From Embleya hyalina (GTDB taxonomy: Bacteria; Actinomycetota; Actinomycetes; Streptomycetales; Streptomycetaceae), in contig NZ_BIFH01000022.1 of the NCBI RefSeq assembly GCF_003967355.1, positions 124,001 to 188,000 on the forward strand: 64,000 nucleotides of DNA, in the 5' to 3' direction. How positions within the stretch are numbered: the stretch's first letter is position 1; every line of letters starts with the position of its first letter. Position numbers and translations under genes: made by a program. Under the pieces are notes generated by a model. It saw only the letters and a list, made by a program, of their open reading frames with translations. It was not told the DNA's origin and made no database searches. Shown piece after piece: positions 53,920 to 62,707 of this stretch.

Positions 53920-55251
53920 ATGATGGCGGGTGCAGGCGGGCCGGGGATGGTCGCCAGAGCGACCCTTGCGACGATCACCCCCTACGTCGACGCCGCGTCC
54001 ACCGCCGTTGCGGCCGAGGATCGCGGGAAGCCCGTGAACCCGCTTCGCGCCTCCGCCGTCGAGCGACTCGTGTGGCGGGTACCGCCGTCCGATCGGGACA
54101 ACGTGCCCGACCGTCTACCGACGGGGCGCCCCCCGGTCATCGCCGTCGTCGGCTCCAGCGGCTTCCGCGCCAGTTGGCAGGCGGGTGTCCTTGACGCCTT
54201 GGAGGACATCGTCGACCCGATCCGGCTGGACCTCGCGTCGGGCGGAACGATCCCCGGCCTGGCGCTCGCCGCCGGGATCGGCAAACACCGGCGGCGCATC
54301 ATCAACGCCGGAGCGCCGACCGGCGAGGCCATCACGCGGGTCGGCGGCCCGACTTGGTACGAGCGTGGAAACCTCGACCTCGCGGGCATCTACCACCTGG
54401 ACGGGATCGAACGCTGGCTCGCCGCCTGGCTGGAGTGGGCGGGGATCCGGACGTTTCGCGACCTGCGCTACCGTCCGGGGGACAGCGCCCCGCGCGGCGT
54501 CACGCACCGGGTGGGCATCGGCGTCGTCGTCTGGCGCACGGCCGGCAGCCACCCGCGACGGTTCACCGCGGCGGAACTTCGCGACCCGCCGACCATTCGA
54601 CGGTTGTTCCGGTGGGCGTTCTTCGGCCGTCAGTTCCCCTGGAAACACTTTCGTCAGATGTGGATCCCCGACACCGTCGGCGAGCATCTTCCGTGGCTGG
54701 CCGGGGAGATCGACGACCACAGTCCGGCCTTCTGGGCACGCGTGTCCATGAGCCAGTGGCCGTTCTTCCTGCCGACCGTGCTCCAGGATCCGGACACCGG
54801 ACACCTGGTGTTCCTGGCGGACGGCGGCCACATTGACAACCAGCCCAGCCTGTTCAACGACGGACGTGTCCCCGACCATCCGATCATCAACCCGAGGTTG
54901 ACGCAGAACGGTCGGCAGAACACTCGCGCCCAGCGCGAACGCGACGCCCGGCGCATGCCGTTCGGGCACGTAGCCCGCTTCCCGACCACCGCGGACACCC
55001 GTGTCGGACTGTCGGCCGGCGCGCGACTGGACTGGGCGGCCCGCGACCGCATGTGGCTCACCGGCCTGACCCAGGGTCGGCGATCGTTGCCCCGCGACGT
55101 GCGCCTGATGGCGTACCGCTACGCCTCGGCCCGGCAGGCGGCCGAGCGAGGCCTGCGGACGCGGATCGAGGTGCCCGGTCTGCACGGCTTCCAGGCGATC
55201 GCCGCCGCGGAACGCCCGGGCCGCAAGGTGATCATCGCCCTGCGCAGTTGA
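53920..55251 (+). CDS. patatin-like protein with degenerate active site
   Basis: 443 aa. The order and spacing follow the patatin fold: a glycine-rich oxyanion segment (here VVGSSGFRASWQAGVLDAL), the nucleophile elbow (here LASGGTIPGLALAAG, against GTSAGA) and the catalytic Asp motif (FLADGGHIDNQP). The Ser and Asp are kept, but both glycine motifs are altered. It may be a weak or changed lipid hydrolase. No signal peptide. ATG at 53920 or 53923 after GGAAGGA. Confidence 0.65.
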   Translation: MMAGAGGPGMVARATLATITPYVDAASTAVAAEDRGKPVNPLRASAVERLVWRVPPSDRDNVPDRLPTGRPPVIAVVGSSGFRASWQAGVLDALEDIVDPIRLDLASGGTIPGLALAAGIGKHRRRIINAGAPTGEAITRVGGPTWYERGNLDLAGIYHLDGIERWLAAWLEWAGIRTFRDLRYRPGDSAPRGVTHRVGIGVVVWRTAGSHPRRFTAAELRDPPTIRRLFRWAFFGRQFPWKHFRQMWIPDTVGEHLPWLAGEIDDHSPAFWARVSMSQWPFFLPTVLQDPDTGHLVFLADGGHIDNQPSLFNDGRVPDHPIINPRLTQNGRQNTRAQRERDARRMPFGHVARFPTTADTRVGLSAGARLDWAARDRMWLTGLTQGRRSLPRDVRLMAYRYASARQAAERGLRTRIEVPGLHGFQAIAAAERPGRKVIIALRS

Positions 55252-55376
55252 GCCGCAGCCGACGTCGCGGCGGCGCTTACCGAGGTCAGCGCACGAGGGC
55301 GCGCAACAAAGGAAGCCATCGTCCTTCTCCTGGACCTCGCCGCGCCCCCGGGGCGATCGACCTTCGTGGGGTCGGG

Positions 55377-56180
55377 CTACCAGATGGACGCGACCCACTC
55401 GGGGTGATCGATGAAGGGGTTGCGGTTGTGTTGGTAGTCGCGGTGGATGAGGTCGTTGCGACGTCGCTCGAAGGCGTCGGGCGGGTCCTGGGCGCTCCAG
55501 GCCTTGAGTACGGTGATTCGTCCGATGGCCGGGGCGGATCCGTTGCCCACACGGTCGTTGGGCTCCAGGTCGGGGAAGCCGTCGCCGCCGTCCCAGCGCA
55601 CGGCCATGTAGAGGATCATGCGGGCGACATCGCCCTTGACCGCGTCGCGCGGCTCGAACGAGTCGCCGTCGGTGCGGCTGCCCGGTGCGCCGGTGACCGG
55701 GGAACCACCGTTGTCGAAGTCCTTGTCGCCCCGGACGCCGTTGACCGAGACGTCCTCCGGACGCAGATGATGCAGGTCGGTGCCGGGGCCGGTCGCGGTT
55801 CCGAAGCCGCCGTGGCTCTTGGCCCACACGTGTTCGCGGTTCCAGTCGCCGTTGCCGCCGCCCGATCGATTCTTGGCGATCGACCGGCCGGTGTAGAGCT
55901 CGATCACGTGCGACGGGTCGGCGGGATCCTCGTCGGTCGCACGCAACGCGTTCCAGACGCCGTCGTAGTTCACGGCGGAGGTGCCGCGACTGATGATGGT
56001 GTGCAGCGCGGCCTTCAACGCGGGCCCGCTCAGGCCCAGTGCCGACGCGTAGTAGTCGTCCGCCGCGGCCGTGTCCTTGCCGACGGGTGGTGCGTCGGGG
56101 GCGGCCTGTGCGGTCAGGGGGGTCACGAGGGATATCAGCATCGCGCCGAGCGCGATTCCGACAGGCGGTCCGAGACGCAT
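55377..56180 (-). CDS. secreted endonuclease I family protein
   Basis: 267 aa. Signal peptide ending TAQAAP, then the EndA-type fold with NREHVWAKSHGGFG, TDLHHLRPEDVSVNGVRGDKDFDNGG and HNRNPFIDHPEW; the His-Asn pairs bind Mg and cut DNA. The enzyme should act outside the cell on DNA or RNA, for nutrient use or biofilm turnover. Its gene is convergent with the patatin-like gene. Confidence 0.9.
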   Translation of the reverse strand: MRLGPPVGIALGAMLISLVTPLTAQAAPDAPPVGKDTAAADDYYASALGLSGPALKAALHTIISRGTSAVNYDGVWNALRATDEDPADPSHVIELYTGRSIAKNRSGGGNGDWNREHVWAKSHGGFGTATGPGTDLHHLRPEDVSVNGVRGDKDFDNGGSPVTGAPGSRTDGDSFEPRDAVKGDVARMILYMAVRWDGGDGFPDLEPNDRVGNGSAPAIGRITVLKAWSAQDPPDAFERRRNDLIHRDYQHNRNPFIDHPEWVASIW

Positions 56181-56560
56181 GAGGGCTCCACGGGTGGTGG
56201 GGGCGACGTGGGTCGTTGGGGCGCGCGCCGTGCGGTCGACGGGGTGCCGTGGCGTGAACCACCCCGATCGAGGGGGCCGTTCCCGCCGTGCCGATCACGA
56301 TCGTCCGCTCACCCCGAATGCCCGGACCCCGCCGCTGGACGGGACACGCGAAACGAGAAGACGTCGCTTGTCCAGAGTGACCGGCCCTTCCCACCGACGG
56401 GACCGGCCATCGGGTGAACATCTCGTGACGAGATCCCCCGGCGGCCCCGACGATCACGAGCGAGTCGGACGGCCGGCACATCCACCGGACCGGACCATCG
56501 CACCGGGGAGGTGCGGCATGCCCACCGACGGGGCCCGGGACGGCGACAGTCGATCACCGC

Positions 56561-56793
56561 GGCGAGTTCGGCCGTCGTGGGAGCCCGCCCGCAACCGCTT
56601 CGGCGTGCGGGCGGGGCGCGGTGCCACGCGGTGTGGGCGACCGCGCCCCGTCCAGGCGCAGTCGCCTGCGGTACTCATGGAACCCGAGGTCGCCAACGGG
56701 GGGTTGCGACATTCCATGGCTTCCGCCCGTCAACCATCGCCGACCGGCGGCCACGTCGCCAAGGAAGAACGCGACACCGAAGAACGTCGGTGT
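56561..56793 (-). repeat. dispersed 230-bp repeat, copy B
   Basis: Second copy of the element at 45301-45530. Both hairpins are intact: CATGGAA/TTCCATG, and ACACCGA/TCGGTGT, where the only change is in the loop. The copy lies in the 640-base gap between the endonuclease gene and alkB; the rest of that gap (56181-56560) has no supported gene. Confidence 0.75.
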
Positions 56794-56818
56794 GGGAGTG
56801 GTGAGCAAGGGTGGGCGC

Positions 56819-57484
56819 TCACCGATCGGTGTCGGTGTCGGTGAGGGTGCGCAAGGTCACCGATACGCGCCGCCCGCGTGGGACGCGGCCGTCGACGCCC
56901 GGGTCGCTCCTGCGCGCGGCGATGGCGTGGCGCCAGGTGAACCGGGCCGGACCGGTCATGACCAGCAGGCTGCCCGGCGCGAGCGGCACCGAGAGCTTCG
57001 TGCCGCCCTCGGGATCGGTGAAGTCCATGAGACAGCCGGAGCCCAACGAGATCGCGGCGACGATCGGACCGAAACAGGGCACGCAGTCGACGTGGGCGCT
57101 GATCCCTTGTCCGGGCAGGTACTCGTTGACGATCACCTGCTCCGGCTCGCGGTCCATCAGGCCCTCGCGCACGAGCCGGACGGCCGCCGCCCGCGCCCAC
57201 GCCGGAAGCGGCGGCACCGTCGCCTCCCCGTCGATCGCCACCCGGCGACGGCCGTATTCGTACCGGCGGCCGTAGTGCTGCACGCGTCGCCGCAACTGCG
57301 TCGACCACGGCGCGGCGTCGATGTCTCGGAGCAGGTCCCGGCAGGCGTCGGCGGTTAGCCAGTCGGCGAGGCATCGCAGCCCGGGCACCTCGGCGGCGGC
57401 GGTCGAGCCGCTCACGCCGGGATCCACCGGACGGACGGTGTCGATCCGTGCCGCGGCCGGCACCGAGTCCCCGATGCTGCTCAT
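56819..57484 (-). CDS. AlkB-like 2-oxoglutarate/Fe(II) dioxygenase
   Basis: 221 aa. The double-stranded beta-helix iron site is HVDC (HxD) with the distal His in WRHAIA, and the 2-oxoglutarate Arg pair is in RRVSVTLRTL. NEYLPGQGISAHVD and PLAPGSLLVMTGPARFTWRH match the AlkB family. These enzymes remove alkyl groups from DNA or RNA bases by oxidation. It is divergent from the BRCT-WD40 gene, with about 110 bases between. Confidence 0.9.
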   Translation of the reverse strand: MSSIGDSVPAAARIDTVRPVDPGVSGSTAAAEVPGLRCLADWLTADACRDLLRDIDAAPWSTQLRRRVQHYGRRYEYGRRRVAIDGEATVPPLPAWARAAAVRLVREGLMDREPEQVIVNEYLPGQGISAHVDCVPCFGPIVAAISLGSGCLMDFTDPEGGTKLSVPLAPGSLLVMTGPARFTWRHAIAARRSDPGVDGRVPRGRRVSVTLRTLTDTDTDR

Positions 57485-57593
57485 GCGCGGATGCTACCGC
57501 TCGCGAACGACAGGGCGGCTTCCGAGAAAGGCGGCGTCGCGGCGGCTTCGACGAGAGCGGCTGGTGTCCGCGTCCACCGTTAGGGTCTCGGCC

Positions 57594-59531
57594 ATGGATC
57601 TTCGGGGACGATCGGTTGTGCTGTTCGGGGAGTTCCGCTCCATCGGGAACACGGAGGCGGTGCACCGCCTGGAGGCGCTGGGCGCCCGCGTGACCGAAGC
57701 CGTGACCGGCGAGACGGACCTGATGTTTCTCGCCACGGGCGAACCGGGCCCCATACCCCGGACCGAACACATGCTCCGCGCACCGCAGTTCGACGAGGAA
57801 GCCCTGCTCGGCATGCTCGCACGCGGCGAAGGCGCAGCCGGGCCCGCGGACGAGGAGCCGGCCCCGTTCCTGTCCCGGTCCGCCGTGCCCACCGACGCGG
57901 ACGCGTGGTACACACTGGTCGCGGAAGCCGACTGGTCCGCGTTCGTCCCGGATCGGGACCTGGTGCCGCTGCGTGCCCGTCTCGCCGACCTGGAGCGGCA
58001 CCGAGGTGTGACCGAGGCCCACCGGCTGGCCACTCGCCGGCTGCGAACCACGGCTGCGGCGAGGTTGTGGCATCCGTTCGGCCACAGCGCGGAGATCGTG
58101 GGGCACGCGATGAGTCCCGACGGTCGGTACCTCGCCACCGGGAGTTGGTGCCCCGACGGCGACTACGACGCCGGGGGCGTCCTGCAGATCTGGGAGGTCG
58201 CGTCGGGGCGATGTGTCGACACGATCCCGGATGTCGACGGCGGCGTCGGGTGGCCCGGTTACGGGCGAACGATCCAGTGGTCCGCCGACGGTTCGCGCCT
58301 CGCGGTCGCCCACGCCACGAATGTGGTGGGGCTGTGGAGTCCCATTACGCACAACGTGGAGCCGGTCGCGACGATCGACGTGTCGGACGGCAACTCCCGG
58401 CCGTCGTCGTTCGCGCTCTCCCCGGACGGGCGCAGCGTCTACCACCACTGCACCACCAACGGTGACGGCGGACTTCAGGGCTGCGTCGTCCCGTTGGATC
58501 GCGGTGCCTTGTTCTGGTTGCCGAATCATGTGACGGCCGATCACCCGTACGCCATGGCGCGCGGGCTCTCGGACGACGTCCGTGAGGCGTTTCGGCACGT
58601 CGAGGGCCACGACGACGTCGGCGGGTGGATCGAGAACCCGGTCTGGTCGCCCGACGGGACACGGCTGTTGGGCACCAACGCGATCTGCGTGGACGCCGGC
58701 ACCCGCGCGGTGCGGTGGTATGTCCCCGCTTCGCTCGCCGCGCTCGGTCCGGACGGGCATCGTGTGGCCGTCGTGACTCCGGACGGCCTGTCCTTTCTCG
58801 ACGCCGACAGTGGCCGATGCGAGGGCGGTCCTTTCGATCTGGGCACCGCCTGTACCCTGCGCTGGGCCGACGGACGTCCGAATCGTCTCGCCGTGCTGAC
58901 GCACGGCTCGGACCCGGTGGCCTCCTTCGTCCACGTCTTCGACGCCGAGCAGCACACGAGTTCCGTGGCGATCTCGCACCCGCGATGGCGGGACGGCGAG
59001 GAGCGGAGCGGCGACCGCGACATGTGGGCCTGGGCTCCCGACGGGAATCGCGCGGCCTGTCTGACGGACGCCGACACCGTCGAACTGTTGTCGTTCGCCG
59101 ACCCCGTCCACCCCGAGCGGCTGCGGGCCTTCCCCGCCGAAGGCGCCCGTGCGGTGCATTGGGGCGCCGGCGACACCATCGTCCTGGTGGCCGACCGGCG
59201 TGTGCGGTTCGTCCACGCGGAAACCGGCGGGGTCTTCGGCGACTTCACCCTTCTCCGGACCCCCGAGGGGCCGAGTCCCGTGGAGGGCCACGATGCCTAC
59301 GAGTACGAGCCGCGGACATTTCCCCTCGACGATCGTGTCTGGGCGACGACCCTGGAAGCCGACGTCGTGGTGGCACCGTCGGACCGGGAGGAGGCGTTGG
59401 ACCGCGTTCTCACCTGGGCGGTGGGGCGTCGATACGCGTGGCCCGTGCGCTGGGGCGAACCGAGGGTCCTGGCCGATTTCCGTGCCGCCGCCGATCTCCT
59501 CGACGCCGAGGCCGGCGATGTCTCGGGGTGA
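57594..59531 (+). CDS. BRCT domain-WD40 propeller fusion
   Basis: 645 aa. Residues about 1-78 form a BRCT-like domain (GRSVVLFGEF, AVHRLEALGARVTEAVTGETDLMFLATG), the phosphopeptide- or DNA-end-binding module of ligases and checkpoint proteins. A helical linker follows, then a beta-propeller from about residue 160 with WD40-like blades: AMSPDGRYLATGSW, IQWSADGSRLAVAHA, FALSPDGRSVYHH, PVWSPDGTRLLG. No signal peptide, so it is cytosolic. The fusion is unusual in bacteria. It is divergent from alkB, which may hint at a link to DNA damage. Confidence 0.75.
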   Translation: MDLRGRSVVLFGEFRSIGNTEAVHRLEALGARVTEAVTGETDLMFLATGEPGPIPRTEHMLRAPQFDEEALLGMLARGEGAAGPADEEPAPFLSRSAVPTDADAWYTLVAEADWSAFVPDRDLVPLRARLADLERHRGVTEAHRLATRRLRTTAAARLWHPFGHSAEIVGHAMSPDGRYLATGSWCPDGDYDAGGVLQIWEVASGRCVDTIPDVDGGVGWPGYGRTIQWSADGSRLAVAHATNVVGLWSPITHNVEPVATIDVSDGNSRPSSFALSPDGRSVYHHCTTNGDGGLQGCVVPLDRGALFWLPNHVTADHPYAMARGLSDDVREAFRHVEGHDDVGGWIENPVWSPDGTRLLGTNAICVDAGTRAVRWYVPASLAALGPDGHRVAVVTPDGLSFLDADSGRCEGGPFDLGTACTLRWADGRPNRLAVLTHGSDPVASFVHVFDAEQHTSSVAISHPRWRDGEERSGDRDMWAWAPDGNRAACLTDADTVELLSFADPVHPERLRAFPAEGARAVHWGAGDTIVLVADRRVRFVHAETGGVFGDFTLLRTPEGPSPVEGHDAYEYEPRTFPLDDRVWATTLEADVVVAPSDREEALDRVLTWAVGRRYAWPVRWGEPRVLADFRAAADLLDAEAGDVSG

Positions 59532-59619
59532 ACGCGTGGCCCGAGTCGACCGGAGCGGGTGAGGCCGTGGCGTCGTCGCGGTCCGATCCCTGTTCCTCGA
59601 TGTCGCCCGTGCGCGGGCG

Positions 59620-60633
59620 CTAGTGTCTCGGGCCGCCGTCGCAGGTGTCGCTGCTCCAGGCGTCGAAGAGGGAGACCAGGGGCGGCGCGAAGTACGGGTC
59701 CTCGTCGACGTGTACGTATTGGCGGCCCAGGTTCACGACGTCGGGTGCCTTCGAGCGCAGCGCGCGAGCCGCCGCGGCGGGGATGGCGTTGCCGGTGACG
59801 TCGAGTCGGCGCAGTTCGCCGAAGGCGGACCAGCGTTCGCACAGCCGTAGCGCCGCGTCGGCGTCGAGCACGCCGAACGGCAGTCGCAGGGACCACAATC
59901 GCGCCCCCAGCGCGCTGTCGGCGAGCACGTCGACGAGCTCGTCGCTCACATCGCTCACCAGGGTCAGCCGGCGAAGGCTCTCGAAGCCGGGACCGTTCAG
60001 CAGCGGGAGCAGGTCCCGTGCCGAGCCGCCCCAGCCGTATCCGAAGCGTCCGAGCCACAATTCGAGCGATTCGAGCCGGGGGAAGGAACCCGCGCCCAGC
60101 GCGGACACCACGGCGGGGTCGATCGCCTCGTCGCGCAGGACCAGACGGCGCAGATGGGCGGTCTTCGGCCACACGCGCGAGGGCCCCGTGTCCACGAGGG
60201 CGATGTCGTTGCATTGCACGACCAGTTCACCCAGAGCCGGCACCGCCGCGAACACCCGGTCGAGCGGCACCGAAAGCCGCCACGAGGAGCCGTCACCCGA
60301 TGGGGTGGTCGGGGCGTGGTCGCCGCGCTCGAAGTCGGGGAACAGGAGGGCGCCCAGTCCCAGGCGCACGATCTCGGGCCGGTGCCGGGCGAGGACGTCC
60401 ACGACCGGGGCGAAGGAGCCGTTGTGTACCCGGCTCGTCGTCACCACAAGCTCGGTGAGGGTCCGCCCCGGGTGTGCTCGCAGCCAGCGATCGAGCGCCG
60501 CCGCGCAGTGGTCCTCGTCCACGTCGCGGCTCGTCACGACACCGGCCCGGTCGCACTCCAGCGTGAGATGCAATTCCGCGTACGAACCACGATCGTCGAC
60601 GCGGCGAAGATGGTCGCACGCGGCCGAGTACAT
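59620..60633 (-). CDS. leucine-rich repeat protein, STM4015-like
   Basis: 337 aa. A series of LRR units: LRRLVLRDEAIDPAVVSALG, FPRLESLELWLGRFGYGWGG, FESLRRLTLVSDVSDELVDVLA, LWSLRLPFGVLDADAALRL, LRRLDVTGNAIP. The order, including LELWLG and the gap before it, matches STM4015-type proteins common in streptomycetes. No signal peptide; likely a cytosolic scaffold. ATG at 60633. Confidence 0.8.
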   Translation of the reverse strand: MYSAACDHLRRVDDRGSYAELHLTLECDRAGVVTSRDVDEDHCAAALDRWLRAHPGRTLTELVVTTSRVHNGSFAPVVDVLARHRPEIVRLGLGALLFPDFERGDHAPTTPSGDGSSWRLSVPLDRVFAAVPALGELVVQCNDIALVDTGPSRVWPKTAHLRRLVLRDEAIDPAVVSALGAGSFPRLESLELWLGRFGYGWGGSARDLLPLLNGPGFESLRRLTLVSDVSDELVDVLADSALGARLWSLRLPFGVLDADAALRLCERWSAFGELRRLDVTGNAIPAAAARALRSKAPDVVNLGRQYVHVDEDPYFAPPLVSLFDAWSSDTCDGGPRH

Positions 60634-60770
60634 CGAGGCAGAGTAGCCCGTACCCCTCCCGGAACGGGAGCGACGCCGGAGCACCACCGCTCTGGTGGGA
60701 GTCTCCTGTTTCGGCCGGCGTGTTCTTCCGAGTCCCGGCCGCCCGATTCCGATCGTCCGGACCGCGCGTG

Positions 60771-61328
60771 TCATCCGCTGAGGAGGACGATCAGGCCCCG
60801 GTCGGTTCGGGCCGCCTCCGTCAGCCAGGTTTGGTGGAGCCCGACGACGCGGCGGAAGTGTTCGAAGTCGCGGACGTCGTGTCGGGTGACGCGTGACGCC
60901 ATCGCCATGTCGGCCGCGACCGGCTCGATCTCCGACCATGGGACCGATCGCGCGCGTTCGAGAACCGCGCGCACACGCGCGGGGCGCATCGAGTAGTAGG
61001 CCTCGTATTGCGAGAGTTCGACATCGGCGTCCTCGGCCAGATCGTCGGGCGGCGCCGGACGGTCCGGGCCGAGATCGTGGTACACCGACCCCATAAAGGC
61101 GTCGGCGGCGACTCGCGGACGGTTCGGCAAGCGGCGACGCAGGGTCTCGTAGTAGGAACCCGCCTCGAGGAAGTCGAAGCCCCGGTGGTGGCGTTCGCTC
61201 GCGAACCGAAGGTCGTCCCCGTCCGGGTTCTCGGGTGCGTCCCAATAGAAAGCGGTGCCGCGCGACTGCCGACAGGCCGCGACGGTCGGGATCCAATCGG
61301 CGATCAGGCAGACCACGTCGAAAGCCAT
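60771..61328 (-). CDS. hypothetical protein
   Basis: 185 aa from ATG 61328 (GGAG upstream). Starts FDVVCLIADWIPTVAACRQSRGTAFYWDAPENPDGDDLRFASE, then an acidic middle and a helical C-terminus (RHDVRDFEHFRRVVGLHQTWLTEA). No signal peptide. A nine-residue stretch, APENPDGDD, recurs in a remnant near 53.64 kb. Family not recognised. Confidence 0.6.
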   Translation of the reverse strand: MAFDVVCLIADWIPTVAACRQSRGTAFYWDAPENPDGDDLRFASERHHRGFDFLEAGSYYETLRRRLPNRPRVAADAFMGSVYHDLGPDRPAPPDDLAEDADVELSQYEAYYSMRPARVRAVLERARSVPWSEIEPVAADMAMASRVTRHDVRDFEHFRRVVGLHQTWLTEAARTDRGLIVLLSG

Positions 61329-61462
61329 CGCTCCGTCCTCGCCCATCGGCCACGGCGCCCGCGGTGGAGATCCCCGGGCTACGCACCGGGTGCCCCGCGA
61401 CGGTCGAGCTCGCCGGCCGCCGCCGGTGGACGGTCACGCCGTGACTCGTTCGTGTGGTGTGG

Positions 61463-61480
61463 ACTTTACGGCCGTCAAGT
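61463..61480 (+). repeat. 18-bp near-palindrome copy 10, isolated
   Basis: Exact ACTTTACGGCCGTCAAGT in a gene-free region, 49.8 kb from the parAB cluster and in the same orientation. The T-rich 3' flank of the other copies is missing. Confidence 0.8.
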
Positions 61481-61631
61481 CGCGGTGTCGCGTCGGGTCG
61501 CACCGGACGTGAGGATGGCGCGTTTGTCCATCCGGCGCCAACGATCCGTATGCCACGATCACCGGGACCGGCCCCGTCCCCGGGAAGCCGGCTTCGGTAC
61601 ATGGCCGAGGCCGTCGTGCCTTCCCGCGCCG

Positions 61632-61778
61632 TCAGGGACGGTGTCGATCCACGGGAGGGCTTCCTTCGGGTGCCCGAACCGTCTCGTCGAGGCGCATGAG
61701 GCGACGTCGTACCGCGGCCTTTTCACCCGGGTTCTTGCCAGAAAGGAATTTGGCGTGCATCTTTGGCTGAAATGTCAT
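61632..61778 (-). CDS. possible 48-aa basic peptide
   Basis: A small open frame with MTFQPKMHAKFLSGKNPGE followed by KAAVRRRLMRLDETVR, preceded by AAGAGAT. Codon use is not typical of the genome, so it is either horizontally acquired or not a gene. The rest of 61347-61948 has no supported gene apart from the 18-bp repeat. Confidence 0.25.
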   Translation of the reverse strand: MTFQPKMHAKFLSGKNPGEKAAVRRRLMRLDETVRAPEGSPPVDRHRP

Positions 61779-61948
61779 GATCTCTTCGATGCGTCGTGGC
61801 CACCTCGGGGTCACGGGCCGGGCCGGTGAGCGCCGGTCGTCGCCGGACCCGCGCACGAAGGATCGGGACGAAGAGCCCGCGTCGATGAGTTCGAGGGGTT
61901 CGCGCAGTCCAACCACCGGAACCGTCAGCACGGACCGCAGGAGCAATC

Positions 61949-62554
61949 ATGAGGAAGATCACCGCAGGCCTGTTCATCTCGCTCGACGGCGTCGTGGAGT
62001 CACCCGAGAAGTGGCACTTCCCGTACTACAACGACGAGATGGCCGCCGCCATCGCGAACTCGGCCGAGATCCTGCTGTTCGGCCGCAAGACCTACGACGC
62101 CTTCGCCGGCGCGTGGCCGGAGCGGGAGGCGGCCGGAGGCGCGGACGCCGGGTTCGCGCGCATGTTCGGCGACGCCCGCAAGATCGTCGTCTCGAAGCAG
62201 GACCTCGAGTTCACCTGGCGCAACTCCGAACAGCTCCGGGGCGAACTCGTGGACGCCGTCACCGCGCTGCGCGAGGAACCGGGTGGCGACGTCTCCATGA
62301 GCGGGTCGGTCTCGATCGTCCGCCAACTGCTGGACGCGCACCTGCTCGACGAGTTGCACCTGTTCGTGCACCCGATCGCCGTGCGCTCGGGCATGCGCCT
62401 GTTCGAGGAGGCCGAGGACTCGATCCCGCTGCGACTCCTGTCGTCCAAGGCGTTCGAGACCGGAGTGCTCCACCTCGTCTACGCCCGGACCGCGCCGACC
62501 GAGGAGACCGGCTACGAGGACGTCAAGGCCCACCTGCCACAGGACGTCGCATAG
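61949..62554 (+). CDS. dihydrofolate reductase-like (RibD C-terminal) protein
   Basis: 201 aa. The start MRKITAGLFISLDGVVESPE, the NADPH-binding EILLFGRKTYDAF, the VSKQDLEFTWRN and GGDVSMSGSVSIVRQLLDAHLLDELHLFVHPI blocks are diagnostic of the RibD C-terminal/DHFR-like family common in actinomycetes. It binds NADPH; the real substrate of most members is unknown. ATG at 61949 with GGAG upstream. Confidence 0.92.
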   Translation: MRKITAGLFISLDGVVESPEKWHFPYYNDEMAAAIANSAEILLFGRKTYDAFAGAWPEREAAGGADAGFARMFGDARKIVVSKQDLEFTWRNSEQLRGELVDAVTALREEPGGDVSMSGSVSIVRQLLDAHLLDELHLFVHPIAVRSGMRLFEEAEDSIPLRLLSSKAFETGVLHLVYARTAPTEETGYEDVKAHLPQDVA

Positions 62555-62707
62555 CGCGCCGACCGCACGGGTTCACCGGCTCCCGACACCACCCCAAGCC
62601 GGTGAACCCGTCGTCGACCGGGCGTCGGGGGCATGTGACGGGCCGGGGCCATCCGTGGAAACGGTGCGACCGATGATGGTTGTCCGTGCACGGGAGCGGA
62701 GGGGCGC

